A stretch of 41,530 nucleotides of DNA from Polaromonas sp. Lineage in GTDB: Bacteria > Pseudomonadota > Gammaproteobacteria > Burkholderiales > Burkholderiaceae_C. Location: the NCBI RefSeq assembly GCF_012927415.1, contig NZ_JABBPF010000167.1:1-41530 (forward strand), given 5' to 3'. This document shows, piece by piece, positions 1 to 8,100 of the stretch (position 1 is the stretch's first letter; each line of letters starts with the position of its first letter). The notes beneath the pieces were generated by a model that searched no databases, had not been told where the DNA came from, and saw only the letters and a program-made list of their open reading frames with translations. Made by a program: the position numbers and the translations under genes.

Positions 1-507
1 GGCGTGCTGGCCATGTGGGCCTCGCATCTGCACCAGTCGCTGGGACTGTCGCTGTCGGTTGCCGGTGCCATCGTGGCGCTGTTCGGCCTCGGAGGCATGC
101 TCTACATGGCCATGGGCCGTCACCTGATTCGCCGTCATGGCCAGCAGGCGCTGGTCCTTTCCGGCGGCGCGCTGGTCGGCGTGAGCGCGCTGGTGCTCGC
201 CTACACGCCGCACTGGCTACCGGCCATACCGGCCAGTCTACTGGGTGGCTTTGGTTTTTTCATGTTCCACAACACCATGCAGGCCAACGCCACGCAGATG
301 GCTCCCGAAGCGCGCGGCACTGCGGTGTCGCTGTTTGCGTCGTTTGTTTTTGTGGGCCCGGGAATTGGGGTAGTGCTGGCCGCCAGTTTCATCGACCGCA
401 TCGGCACCGGCGCCGTGATTGCGCTGGGCGGCGGGGCGATGGCGCTGGAGGGCGTTTACTTTGCCTGGGCGCTGCGGCGGCGCGATGCGCGGTTGCGTGC
501 CGCCTGA
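1..507 (+). CDS. MFS transporter, C-terminal part (5' end outside window)
   Basis: The frame is open from the first base of the window and stops at TGA 505-507, so only the last ~168 residues are seen. They contain about five hydrophobic segments separated by short basic loops, for example a loop with RHLIRRHGQQ between two helices. This is the pattern of the C-terminal six-helix half of a major facilitator superfamily transporter. The tail ends in an arginine-rich cytoplasmic stretch. A proton-coupled efflux role is usual for such proteins, but no substrate can be inferred. No gene follows on this strand until 2164. Confidence 0.75.
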   Translation, partial: GVLAMWASHLHQSLGLSLSVAGAIVALFGLGGMLYMAMGRHLIRRHGQQALVLSGGALVGVSALVLAYTPHWLPAIPASLLGGFGFFMFHNTMQANATQMAPEARGTAVSLFASFVFVGPGIGVVLAASFIDRIGTGAVIALGGGAMALEGVYFAWALRRRDARLRAA

Positions 508-720
508 GCGCGCGGCGGCGCTGGTGCAGCTTCGGATGGTTTGCACTTTTTGCGGCATGGGCGTGCTTCAGTCCCCGCGCGATTGGTTGGCCTGATTTCA
601 CCAGCCGCCGATTCAAAAGGCGATGGATGCTTTAAAACCGGCACCCTCAGTCCAGCGCCGCGCAAGCGGAAACACGGGCTACAGGCGACTCGTTCCATTC
701 ACACTGTTGGCGGCGTCTGC

Positions 721-975
721 ATGCCACGCTATCGCCGCAAACGCAAGCTGGCCGGGCTGCCGGTCCGGTTTTTTCTGCCTGTGCGCGCCGCTGGCAGGCT
801 GCGGCAACACACCGGCTGACTCAGCCAGCAAGGATATGAAGGAACGGCTGGCGGGCACCTGGCTCAGGAAGCTTGAGGAAGACGGCATTCGCGTGCGGCG
901 TCAATGGGGTGCTGCAACCGGACGACCAGTTTGCCGGGCTGACGCCTGTCACCGATGTAACGGATCAAAATGAAA
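721..975 (+). pseudogene. Small lipoprotein gene remnant with two frameshifts
   Basis: An ATG at 721 opens a basic N-terminus (MPRYRRKRKLAGLPVRFF) typical of a signal peptide. At a run of six T (769-774) the sensible reading moves to another frame, which continues CLCAPLAGC with a good lipobox (LAGC) and then GNTPADSASKDMKERLAGTW. Near position 900 it moves again, to a frame reading VLQPDDQFAGLTPVTD. Neither frame alone makes a plausible protein; joined, they resemble a small lipoprotein with an AGTW-type N-terminal motif. The frame ends without a natural domain close to the heptamer repeats. The reconstruction is by eye, without an alignment. Confidence 0.45.
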
Positions 976-1005
976 GTGACGGATTCGGAACCAGTCCTGG
1001 ACGCC

Positions 1006-1054
1006 AACCGCAAACCGCAAACCGCAAACCGCAAACCGCAAACCGCAAACCGCA
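1006..1054 (+). repeat. Seven perfect tandem copies of a 7-bp unit (AACCGCA)
   Basis: Bases 1006-1054 are seven uninterrupted identical copies of AACCGCA. They are followed by non-repeat sequence and lie about 45 bp beyond the stop of the LysR gene on the opposite strand. Because the unit is 7 bp, a change in copy number would shift any frame passing through. The tract is directly countable; a role in slippage or copy-number variation is inference. Confidence 0.95.
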
Positions 1055-1099
1055 GACATAACCGTAGCTATGGTGAGGATTCGAAACGACAGACTGGAT

Positions 1100-2044
1100 T
1101 CAAAGATGCGTTTTCATGTCCGATATTTCTGGGTTGGTGTACTGCTGTGATGCCTTCTGGTAATGCGCGAAGATCGCCTCGATGAGTGACTTGGCGTAAG
1201 CCGGCAGCGTCTCGCGTTCGCGCACGAGGATGTAGCGCTCGCGCACGCTCCAGGGCTCCAGCAACTCGACCAGCGCAAGATTCATGCTGTCCTGGTTGCG
1301 CCGCGCCGCGCTTTCGGGAACGATGCCGACGCCGACGCCAGCACCGATCATGCGGCACATCGCGTCGAAGCTGCTGAGCTGGATACGCAGCTTCAGCGGC
1401 TTGCCCAGCTTGTCCGTCACCTGCGCCAAAAAGGTCTGCAAGGTGCTTCCCTGCTGCATGCCCACGGCGTCTTCCTCCAGCGTTTCGGCAAAGGCGATGG
1501 ATGTGTAGGTGGAAAACGGATGCGCCCGGGCGGTTACCAGCACCAGCCGGTCGGTGCTGAAATGCAGGGCCTGCAAGCCCAGCGTGTCGACCTGACCCGC
1601 CACGATGCCGATGTCGGCGCGCCCGTCAAGCACGCCGCGGGCAATTTCAGCATTCGGTTTTTCCTGAAGGTCGATATTTACACGCGGGTTTCCGGCAAGA
1701 AAACCCGGCAGGATTTCGGGCAGAAAATCCGTCACCGCCGTGGTGTTGGCAAACACCCTGACATGACCGCGCAGGCCGCCGCCATATTCCTGCAGATCGG
1801 TGCGCAGTCGCTCGGCCTGCCGCAACACACCACGCGCGTGGTGCAAAAAGGCTTCGCCGGGCGGACTCAGGCGCATGCCGCGGGCTTCGCGGTAGAGCAG
1901 TGGCAGGCCGGCCTGCGCTTCCAGCGCCTTGATGCGCGCACTAGCGGCGGCCAGCGAGAGATGCTGCCGGGCGGCGGCGCGCGTCAGATTGCCTTCTTCG
2001 GCGGTGAGGACGAAAAGACGCAGGTCGGTGAGGTCAAAATGCAT
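1100..2044 (-). CDS. LysR-family transcriptional regulator
   Basis: 314 residues, the normal LysR size. The N-terminal winged helix-turn-helix occupies about residues 1-60 (LTRAAARQHLSLAAASARIK is the helix-turn-helix core). The co-inducer binding domain runs from about residue 90 to 300, with the usual start VRVFANTTAVTDFLPEIL. The gene is divergent from the catabolic operon beginning at 2164, and the 119-bp gap holds a strong dyad (2071-2091). It is therefore most likely the pathway-specific activator of that operon, responding to a carboxylic acid or CoA intermediate; this is inference from position. ATG at 2044 gives the expected LysR start MHFDLTDLRLF. Confidence 0.9.
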   Translation of the reverse strand: MHFDLTDLRLFVLTAEEGNLTRAAARQHLSLAAASARIKALEAQAGLPLLYREARGMRLSPPGEAFLHHARGVLRQAERLRTDLQEYGGGLRGHVRVFANTTAVTDFLPEILPGFLAGNPRVNIDLQEKPNAEIARGVLDGRADIGIVAGQVDTLGLQALHFSTDRLVLVTARAHPFSTYTSIAFAETLEEDAVGMQQGSTLQTFLAQVTDKLGKPLKLRIQLSSFDAMCRMIGAGVGVGIVPESAARRNQDSMNLALVELLEPWSVRERYILVRERETLPAYAKSLIEAIFAHYQKASQQYTNPEISDMKTHL

Positions 2045-2070
2045 GGGGAATGGTAGCGCGTTGCGGGTCA

Positions 2071-2091
2071 GCCTTCGTAAATTCAGAAGGC
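2071..2091. promoter_or_regulatory. Putative LysR-type operator (GCCTTC-N9-GAAGGC)
   Basis: A perfect 6-bp inverted repeat, GCCTTC (2071-2076) and GAAGGC (2086-2091), is separated by 9 bp. It contains the T-N11-A core typical of LysR boxes (T at 2075, A at 2087). It lies between the divergent LysR gene and the first Bug receptor gene, 72 bp upstream of the chosen Bug start. A candidate -35 (TTGCCT, 2111-2116) is followed by only a weak -10. The symmetry is visible; regulator binding is inferred. Confidence 0.6.
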
Positions 2092-2163
2092 CAAGTCTTG
2101 AAATCAGTGATTGCCTTCCTCGCTGGAAACGGTGAACATATCTGTAAAACAGGAGTCAAGCGC

Positions 2164-3168
2164 ATGTTCAATTCCCTTTCTGCTCGTCTGCCGCGCCGCG
2201 CCTTGATCGTGACTGCGCTGGCATGGCTGGCTTGCATGGGCGCCCTGGCACAGACGGCCTACCCGAGCCGCCCCATCGTGATGGTCGTACCCCAGGCGGC
2301 GGGTGGCACGAATGACATCGTCGGCCGGGTGGTGAGTCAGAAGCTTGGTGAAGTGCTTGGCACCTCCGTGGTGGTCGAAAACCGGCCTGGCGCCGGCGGC
2401 AATATTGGCACCCAGGCGGTGGCCAGGGGTGCCAAAGATGGTTACACCCTGCTCATGACCATCAGCAGCAGTCAGGCGATCAATCCGGCGCTCTACAAAA
2501 ACCCGGGTTTTGATCCCGTGAAGGATTTCCGGCCCGTGAGCCTGATCGGCTCGGTTCCCAATGTGCTGCTGGTGCATCCGTCCTTCCCGGCGAAGAATGT
2601 TGCCGAGTTGCTGGCACTGGCCAAAGCGAGGCCGGGCCATTATCAATATGCTTCTGCCGGCAATGGCACGCTGAACCATCTGCTGGGGGAAATGCTGAAC
2701 ACCATGGCCGGAGTGTCGCTCCAGCATGTTCCCTACAAGGGCGTGGCCCCGGCGCTCAATGACGTGCTGGGGGGTCAGCTGCCCATGCTGTTTGCCAGCT
2801 TGCCGTCGTCGCTGGCGCACATCAAGGCTGGCAAGCTGCGCGTGTTAGCCGTCAGCGGTGCCACCCGTTCACCTGTTTTGCCCGATGTGCCGACCGTGGC
2901 GGAAACCCTTCCCGGCTACAACGGCACACTGTGGGTCGGTCTTTTCGCGCCGGCTGGCGTGCCGCCGGAAGTGCTCGCCCGCCTGCAGGACGGCATGACC
3001 AGGACACTGGCATCCACAGAGCTGCGCGCCACGCTGGAAAAGCAGGGTGTGGAACTGGCGGGCAGTCCCGAGCAGCCTGTAAGCCCGGAGCAGTTTGCGG
3101 CGCTGCTGGCCGAAGACATCGCCAAGTGGGCGCGCATCGTCAAGTCGTCAGGCGCGGCGGTCGACTGA
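2164..3168 (+). CDS. Bug-family tripartite tricarboxylate transporter substrate-binding protein
   Basis: 334 residues from the ATG at 2164, which has AGGAG (2151-2155) eight bases upstream; the frame is open further upstream but lacks a ribosome site there. The N-terminus is a clear Sec signal peptide ending ALAQ. The mature start AYPSRPIVMVVPQAAGGTND and the segment VVVENRPGAGGNIG are hallmarks of Bug/TctC receptors. These periplasmic proteins bind carboxylates and deliver them to a TctAB membrane pair. No TctAB gene is present here, which is common for Bug genes in this order. First gene of the catabolic operon, so it probably captures the operon's substrate. Confidence 0.92.
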   Translation: MFNSLSARLPRRALIVTALAWLACMGALAQTAYPSRPIVMVVPQAAGGTNDIVGRVVSQKLGEVLGTSVVVENRPGAGGNIGTQAVARGAKDGYTLLMTISSSQAINPALYKNPGFDPVKDFRPVSLIGSVPNVLLVHPSFPAKNVAELLALAKARPGHYQYASAGNGTLNHLLGEMLNTMAGVSLQHVPYKGVAPALNDVLGGQLPMLFASLPSSLAHIKAGKLRVLAVSGATRSPVLPDVPTVAETLPGYNGTLWVGLFAPAGVPPEVLARLQDGMTRTLASTELRATLEKQGVELAGSPEQPVSPEQFAALLAEDIAKWARIVKSSGAAVD

Positions 3169-3309
3169 CGTGTCACTAGGGGTGATTGGCATCCCGCCAT
3201 GCGCGCTCAATCCCGCAGTCGGGGCGCGGCCACATCGAGGCGGTCATGCGCAAGGCAGGCCGCAGCGGCGAACCGGACTGATTGAATTTTTATCCTGGAG
3301 CTACCGTTA

Positions 3310-4473
3310 ATGATCAAAACCACAACCGACCAATACCAGGATATCCGCGATGCGGTGCGCGCGCTATGCGCCGGATTTCCAGACGAATACCACCGCAAGA
3401 TCGACGCTGAGCGCGGCTACCCCGCGTCTTTTGTCGATGCATTAACCAAAGCCGGCTGGCTGGCCGCCATGATCCCTCACGAGTACGGCGGGTCCGGTCT
3501 GGGCCTGACGGAGGCTTCGGTAGTCATGGAAGAAATCAACCGCAGCGGCGGCAATTCGGGTGCCTGTCACGGCCAGATGTACAACATGGGCACGCTGCTA
3601 CGCCATGGCTCCCAGGCGCAAAAAGAGCTGTACCTGCCAAAAATAGCCACCGGCGAGTGGCGCTTGCAGTCGATGGGCGTGACCGAGCCGAGCACCGGCA
3701 CCGACACCACCAAGATCAAGACCACCGCCGTGAAAAAAGGTGACCGCTATGTGGTCAACGGCCAGAAAGTCTGGATTTCGCGTGTGCAGCATTCCGACTG
3801 GATGATTTTGCTGGCGCGCACCACGCCGCTTGCCGAGGTCAAGAAAAAGACCGAAGGCATGTCGATCTTCATGGTCGATTTGCGCCAGGCCGAAAAGACC
3901 GGCATGACGGTGCGGCCGATTCCCAACATGGTCAATCACGAAACCAACGAACTGTTTTTCGAGAACCTCGAAATCCCTGAAGAAAACCTGATTGGCCAGG
4001 AAGGCCACGGTTTCAAATACATCCTGGACGGGCTGAACGCCGAACGCACGCTGATTGCGGCCGAGTGCATCGGCGACGGCTACTGGTTCATCGACCGGGT
4101 GACGAAATATGTCAACGAGCGCGTGGTGTTCGGACGCCCGATAGGGCAAAACCAGGGCGTGCAGTTTCCGATTGCGGAGGCCTATATCGAGATCGAGGCC
4201 GCCAACCTGATGCGCTACCAGGCGTGCCAACTGTTCGATGCCCACCTGCCCTGCGGTGCCCAGGCCAACATGGCCAAATACCTGGCGGCCAAGGCGAGCT
4301 GGGAGGCGGCGAACGCCTGCATCCAGTTTCATGGCGGCTTCGGCTTTGCCAACGAATACGACATTGAGCGCAAGTTCCGCGAGACCCGGCTCTACCAGGT
4401 GGCACCGATCTCGACCAACCTGATCCTCAGCTATGTGGCCGAGCACGAGCTGGGCCTGCCGCGCTCCTTCTGA
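3310..4473 (+). CDS. Acyl-CoA dehydrogenase
   Basis: 387 residues, normal for the family; GGAG at 3297-3300 precedes the ATG. Cytoplasmic flavoprotein that introduces an alpha,beta double bond into an acyl-CoA and passes electrons to ETF. The FAD-binding middle segment GVTEPSTGTDTTKIKT lies near residue 123, and the C-terminal helical part has HGGFGFANEYDIERKFRETR near residue 341. Where many family members have the catalytic glutamate (EGT motif), this protein reads QVAPISTN, so the base must be elsewhere, as in isovaleryl-CoA dehydrogenase. It is followed 15 bp later by a CoA-transferase, so its substrate is probably the CoA ester that enzyme makes. Confidence 0.92.
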   Translation: MIKTTTDQYQDIRDAVRALCAGFPDEYHRKIDAERGYPASFVDALTKAGWLAAMIPHEYGGSGLGLTEASVVMEEINRSGGNSGACHGQMYNMGTLLRHGSQAQKELYLPKIATGEWRLQSMGVTEPSTGTDTTKIKTTAVKKGDRYVVNGQKVWISRVQHSDWMILLARTTPLAEVKKKTEGMSIFMVDLRQAEKTGMTVRPIPNMVNHETNELFFENLEIPEENLIGQEGHGFKYILDGLNAERTLIAAECIGDGYWFIDRVTKYVNERVVFGRPIGQNQGVQFPIAEAYIEIEAANLMRYQACQLFDAHLPCGAQANMAKYLAAKASWEAANACIQFHGGFGFANEYDIERKFRETRLYQVAPISTNLILSYVAEHELGLPRSF

Positions 4474-4488
4474 CAGACGGGAACAGAC

Positions 4489-5670
4489 ATGACACGACCG
4501 CTTGAAGGCATCACCGTTGTTTCGCTCGAACACGCGATTGCCGCGCCTTTTTGCACCCGCCAGCTGGCCGACCTCGGCGCGCGTGTCATCAAGGTCGAAC
4601 GCCCCGGCGTCGGCGACTTTGCGCGCGCTTACGACAGCCGCGTCAGGGGCCAGGCCTCGCATTTCGTGTGGACCAACCGCTCCAAGGAAAGCCTGACACT
4701 CGACCTCAAACAGCCCGCGGCGCTGGCGACGCTGAAAGCGTTGCTGGGTCAAGCCGATGTGCTGGTGCAAAACCTGGCGCCCGGCGCAGCGGCTCGCATG
4801 GGGATTTCCTTTGAAGCGCTCAGTAAAGAGCATCCGCAACTAATCGTCTGCGATATTTCGGGCTACGGCGACGACGGCCCCTACCGCGACAAAAAGGCCT
4901 ATGACCTTTTGATCCAGAGCGAAGCCGGCATGCTGTCGATCACCGGTACGCCCGAGGAGCCTTCAAAAGCGGGCAATTCGATGGCCGACATTGCGGCGGC
5001 CATGTATGCCTACACGGGCATCATGGCCGCGCTGTTGCAGCGTCACAAAACCGGTAAGGGCAGCCACATTGACGTGTCCATGCTGGAGTCGCTGGGCGAG
5101 TGGATGGGTTACCCGCTGTATTACGCCTTCGAGGGCGCGCCGCCGCCGCCGCGCACTGCGGCCTCGCACGCCAGCATCTACCCTTACGGCCCGTTTCAGG
5201 CGGGCGATGGCGGAACGGTGATGCTGGGCCTGCAAAACGAACGCGAATGGAAGCTGTTTTGCGAGGTCGTGCTGCACGACGCTGCGCTGGCCGCAGACCC
5301 CCGTTTTGACAGCAATGCGCGGCGCAATGAGAACCGAGCCCCGCTCAAGTCCCTCATTCTGGCCACCTTCGCCGGGCTGGACACCGCCCAGGTGGTGGCC
5401 AGGCTGGACCTGGCGCAGATTGCCAACGCCCGCATGAACAGCATGGCCGATGTCTGGGCGCATCCCCAGCTCAAGGCGCGTGAGCGCTGGCAGATGGTTG
5501 GCTCGCCTGCTGGCGACATTCCCGCGCTGTTGCCGCCGGGCCGGAACAACAGCTTTGACTACCGCATGGACGCCATTCCCGCTGTGGGCCAGCATACCGA
5601 TGCCATCCTGCGCGAACTGGGGCAGGGCGATGAATCGATTGCCCGGATGCGCGCGGACGGGGCGATCTGA
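4489..5670 (+). CDS. CaiB/BaiF family (class III) CoA-transferase
   Basis: 393 residues with ATG at 4489 and a GGGAA ribosome site at 4479-4483. Class III CoA-transferases move CoA between carboxylic acids through an aspartyl intermediate. The N-terminal segment GARVIKVERPGVGDFAR and the catalytic aspartate in HIDVSMLES (about Asp195) are present. The family has an interlocked-ring fold and acts in the cytoplasm; succinyl-CoA is a frequent donor. Its place between the dehydrogenase and the MmgE/PrpD and lyase genes suggests that it activates the acid imported by the Bug receptor. The acceptor acid is unknown. Confidence 0.92.
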   Translation: MTRPLEGITVVSLEHAIAAPFCTRQLADLGARVIKVERPGVGDFARAYDSRVRGQASHFVWTNRSKESLTLDLKQPAALATLKALLGQADVLVQNLAPGAAARMGISFEALSKEHPQLIVCDISGYGDDGPYRDKKAYDLLIQSEAGMLSITGTPEEPSKAGNSMADIAAAMYAYTGIMAALLQRHKTGKGSHIDVSMLESLGEWMGYPLYYAFEGAPPPPRTAASHASIYPYGPFQAGDGGTVMLGLQNEREWKLFCEVVLHDAALAADPRFDSNARRNENRAPLKSLILATFAGLDTAQVVARLDLAQIANARMNSMADVWAHPQLKARERWQMVGSPAGDIPALLPPGRNNSFDYRMDAIPAVGQHTDAILRELGQGDESIARMRADGAI

Positions 5671-5691
5671 AGGGTCTCCGCAAGCCGGCTG

Positions 5692-5720
5692 TTTGCTATT
5701 AAAAGCATAGCTACTTATGC
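5692..5720 (+). repeat. Short palindromic repeat, copy A (GCTAT...ATAGC family)
   Basis: GCTAT (5695-5699) pairs with ATAGC (5707-5711) across a 7-nt loop, preceded by TTT and followed by TACTTATGC. The copy lies 22 bp after the CoA-transferase stop and before the MmgE/PrpD gene. Related copies lie at 15372, 30285 and 34240, with a possible degenerate one near 36378. I associate such elements with intergenic DNA of Comamonadaceae from memory. Confidence 0.65.
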
Positions 5721-5768
5721 CGATATCTATTCGACATGACTGGTATTTTATATAAAAGGATGACTTTC

Positions 5769-7130
5769 ATGAGATCTCCCGCTGCCCAGCTTGCCGCCTT
5801 TGCGGCTGGCCTGCGTTTTGACGCGATTCCCGGACCCGTGGTGCGCCGGGCCGAGGATCTGCTGGTTGACTGGTTCGGCTCGGCCGTCGCCGGCCATGGT
5901 GCGCGCCCGGTAAAAAGTATAATGCGCTTTGCGCAGGCCATGGGCCCGGCGTCCGGCCCGGCCGAGGTGATTGTCAGCCGGCAGCGCACCAGTCCCTACT
6001 TGGCTGCCATGGCCAACGCCGCAGCGTCGCATGTGGCAGAACAGGACGACGTGCACAACGGCTCCGTGTTTCATCCGGCCACGGTCGTTTTTCCGGCAGC
6101 GATGGCGGTGGCTCAGGCTATCGGTTCCAGCGGGCAGCAACTGCTCACCGCCTCGGTTGTGGGCTACGAGGTTGGTATCCGGGTCGGTGAATTCCTGGGC
6201 CGTTCTCACTACAAGGTGTTTCACACCACGGGCACGGCAGGCACCCTGGCCGCAGCGGCAGCTGTCGGTCATCTGCTGGGGCTCGATGCACGGCAGATGC
6301 AGCACGCGTTCGGCTCGGCCGGCACGCAGTCGGCGGGGCTGTGGGAGTTTTTGCGCACAGCGGCCGACAGCAAGCAGCTGCATACCGCGCACGCATCGGC
6401 TGCCGGGCTGATGTCAGCCTACCTGGCGCAGGACGGCTTCACTGGAGCGGCGGACATTTTTGAAGGTCCGCAAGGAATGGCTGCCGGCATGTCAAGCGAT
6501 GCCGATCCGGCCAGGCTCACCGATGGTCTGGGCACGCGCTGGGCCACGGCCGAGACCTCGTTCAAATTCCACGCCTCATGTCGCCACACGCACCCGGCCG
6601 CCGACGCGCTGCTGCAAGTCATGCAGGTCCATGGCCTGAAGCCCGAAGACCTGACGCGTGTCATCACCCAAGTTCACCAGGGCGCAATTGACGTGCTCGG
6701 CCCGGTGCTCCGGCCCGAGACCGTGCATCAGGCCAAGTTCTCCATGGGAACGGTGCTGGCGCTGGTGGCGCGTTTCGGCCACGCCGGGCTGGTCGAGTTC
6801 GACCAGCATTTCCTGGACGACAGCACGCAAAGCCTGGCAGGCCGCGTCAGCATGGTGCTGGACGCCGAGGTTGATGCGGCCTATCCGCGGCGCTGGATCG
6901 GCAAGGTGACGGTGCACACCAGCGACGGCCGGGTGCTGCATGGCCGTGTGGACGAGCCCAAGGGCGACCCCGGCAATACGCTGGGGCGTGAAGAGATCAG
7001 CGCCAAGGCGCTGCGACTGGCGGCTTTCAGCGGCGGTGCGACAGCCGCCGAAATGCAGACTGCGGTCGATGCACTGTGGCAGATTGCCAGCGCTTCAATC
7101 GTGACCCCCTTGCTGCCGCGTGCCTGCTGA
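5769..7130 (+). CDS. MmgE/PrpD family protein (2-methylcitrate dehydratase-like)
   Basis: 453 residues from ATG 5769, preceded by AAAGGA (5755-5760); an upstream in-frame ATG at 5736 has no ribosome site. Family members include 2-methylcitrate dehydratase PrpD and cis-aconitate decarboxylase, which act on free tricarboxylic acids. Family features are EQDDVHNGSVFHPATVV, GYEVGIRVGEFLG, GTAGTLAAAAAVG and FKFHASCRHTHPAADALL, a conserved lysine-cysteine-histidine cluster. It sits in the middle of a CoA-dependent pathway operon and stops 21 bp before the chosen lyase start. It may supply a hydration or dehydration step, or an isomerisation; the exact reaction is not evident. Confidence 0.88.
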   Translation: MRSPAAQLAAFAAGLRFDAIPGPVVRRAEDLLVDWFGSAVAGHGARPVKSIMRFAQAMGPASGPAEVIVSRQRTSPYLAAMANAAASHVAEQDDVHNGSVFHPATVVFPAAMAVAQAIGSSGQQLLTASVVGYEVGIRVGEFLGRSHYKVFHTTGTAGTLAAAAAVGHLLGLDARQMQHAFGSAGTQSAGLWEFLRTAADSKQLHTAHASAAGLMSAYLAQDGFTGAADIFEGPQGMAAGMSSDADPARLTDGLGTRWATAETSFKFHASCRHTHPAADALLQVMQVHGLKPEDLTRVITQVHQGAIDVLGPVLRPETVHQAKFSMGTVLALVARFGHAGLVEFDQHFLDDSTQSLAGRVSMVLDAEVDAAYPRRWIGKVTVHTSDGRVLHGRVDEPKGDPGNTLGREEISAKALRLAAFSGGATAAEMQTAVDALWQIASASIVTPLLPRAC

Positions 7131-7151
7131 GCGATGAAACCGGAAATCCTC

Positions 7152-8009
7152 ATGCCATCGTCACTGGCCTGGGCGCGCTCCTTTCTGTTTGTCCCGGCCA
7201 ATCGCCCCGAACGCCATGCCAAGGCGCTGGCATCTGGTGCGGATGCGGTAATCATCGACCTCGAAGACGCCATCGCGCCGGCTGACAAGCTGTCAGCCCG
7301 GCAAACCCTGGTGCAGGCGTTTGCCGGCCTGGACATGGCCCAGCGCGCGCGCCTGCTGGTGCGCATCAACGCGGCAGGCACGCCCTGGCATTCCGACGAT
7401 CTGACCGCCATGCAGACTATGGCCGCACAAGGCTTGGCTGCCGTCATGGTTTCCAAGGCTGAATTGGTTCAGACGCTGGCACAAGTCGCTGCCGCTGTCG
7501 GTCCGGCCTGTGCGCTGCTGCCGCTGATCGAGTCGGTCGCGGGACTTGATGCGGCCAACGCGCTGTCGGTTTGCCCACAAGTGCTGCGGCTGGCTTTTGG
7601 GCACCTTGATTTTCAGGCCGATGCGGGCCTGGCCTGCGGCCTTGATGAATCCGAACTGGTTCCCGTGCGGCTGGTGCTAGTGCTGGCTTCGCGCCGCGCT
7701 GGTCTGGCCGCGCCGGTTGACGGCATTTCGCCAGGGACCCAGAACACCGCCCAGCTGTCGCTGGATGCTGCGCGTAGCCGGCGCGGCGGTTTTGGCGGTA
7801 AGCTCTGCATCCATCCGGCACAGGTGGCCGTGGTCAATGCGGCATTTGTGCCCGGCGCGGCCGAGCTTGCGTGGGCCGATCGTGTGCAGCTTGCATTTGA
7901 CGCGGCCGGTGGCGGCGTGTTCAGCCTCGATGGCCGCATGGTGGACGCGCCTGTGCTGCTGCTGGCGCAGCGTACCCTGGCGCAGGCCGCCGCGCACAAA
8001 GGGGTTTGA
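7152..8009 (+). CDS. HpcH/HpaI aldolase / CitE-like CoA ester lyase
   Basis: 285 residues from ATG 7152, which has GGAAA at 7142-7146; an in-frame ATG at 7134 is an alternative but has a poorer site. It belongs to the citrate lyase beta / malyl-CoA / citramalyl-CoA lyase superfamily, Mg-dependent enzymes that split beta-hydroxyacyl-CoAs. Visible motifs are SFLFVPANRPER at the N-terminus, IDLEDAI, the substrate arginine in LVRINAAGT, the metal-binding glutamate in PLIESVAG, and GHLDF. It follows the MmgE/PrpD gene closely and probably performs the final cleavage to acetyl-CoA or propionyl-CoA plus an oxoacid. The exact ester is unknown. Confidence 0.88.
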   Translation: MPSSLAWARSFLFVPANRPERHAKALASGADAVIIDLEDAIAPADKLSARQTLVQAFAGLDMAQRARLLVRINAAGTPWHSDDLTAMQTMAAQGLAAVMVSKAELVQTLAQVAAAVGPACALLPLIESVAGLDAANALSVCPQVLRLAFGHLDFQADAGLACGLDESELVPVRLVLVLASRRAGLAAPVDGISPGTQNTAQLSLDAARSRRGGFGGKLCIHPAQVAVVNAAFVPGAAELAWADRVQLAFDAAGGGVFSLDGRMVDAPVLLLAQRTLAQAAAHKGV

Positions 8010-8100
8010 CCGGATGCGCGAGCGGCCCTGATGCCTCAAGCTCAAAGTCTCACGCGTGTATGTTTTTGCAACTTAAATGTTGATTAAGGAAAGAGACACT

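Noticed and set aside
1006-1054. Tandem heptamers as a CRISPR array
   Set aside because: Units are 7 bp with no spacers and no cas genes nearby.
3598-4839. Long minus-strand open frame opposite the acyl-CoA dehydrogenase
   Set aside because: It spans the 3' part of one well-supported gene and the 5' part of the next, and shows no recognisable family.
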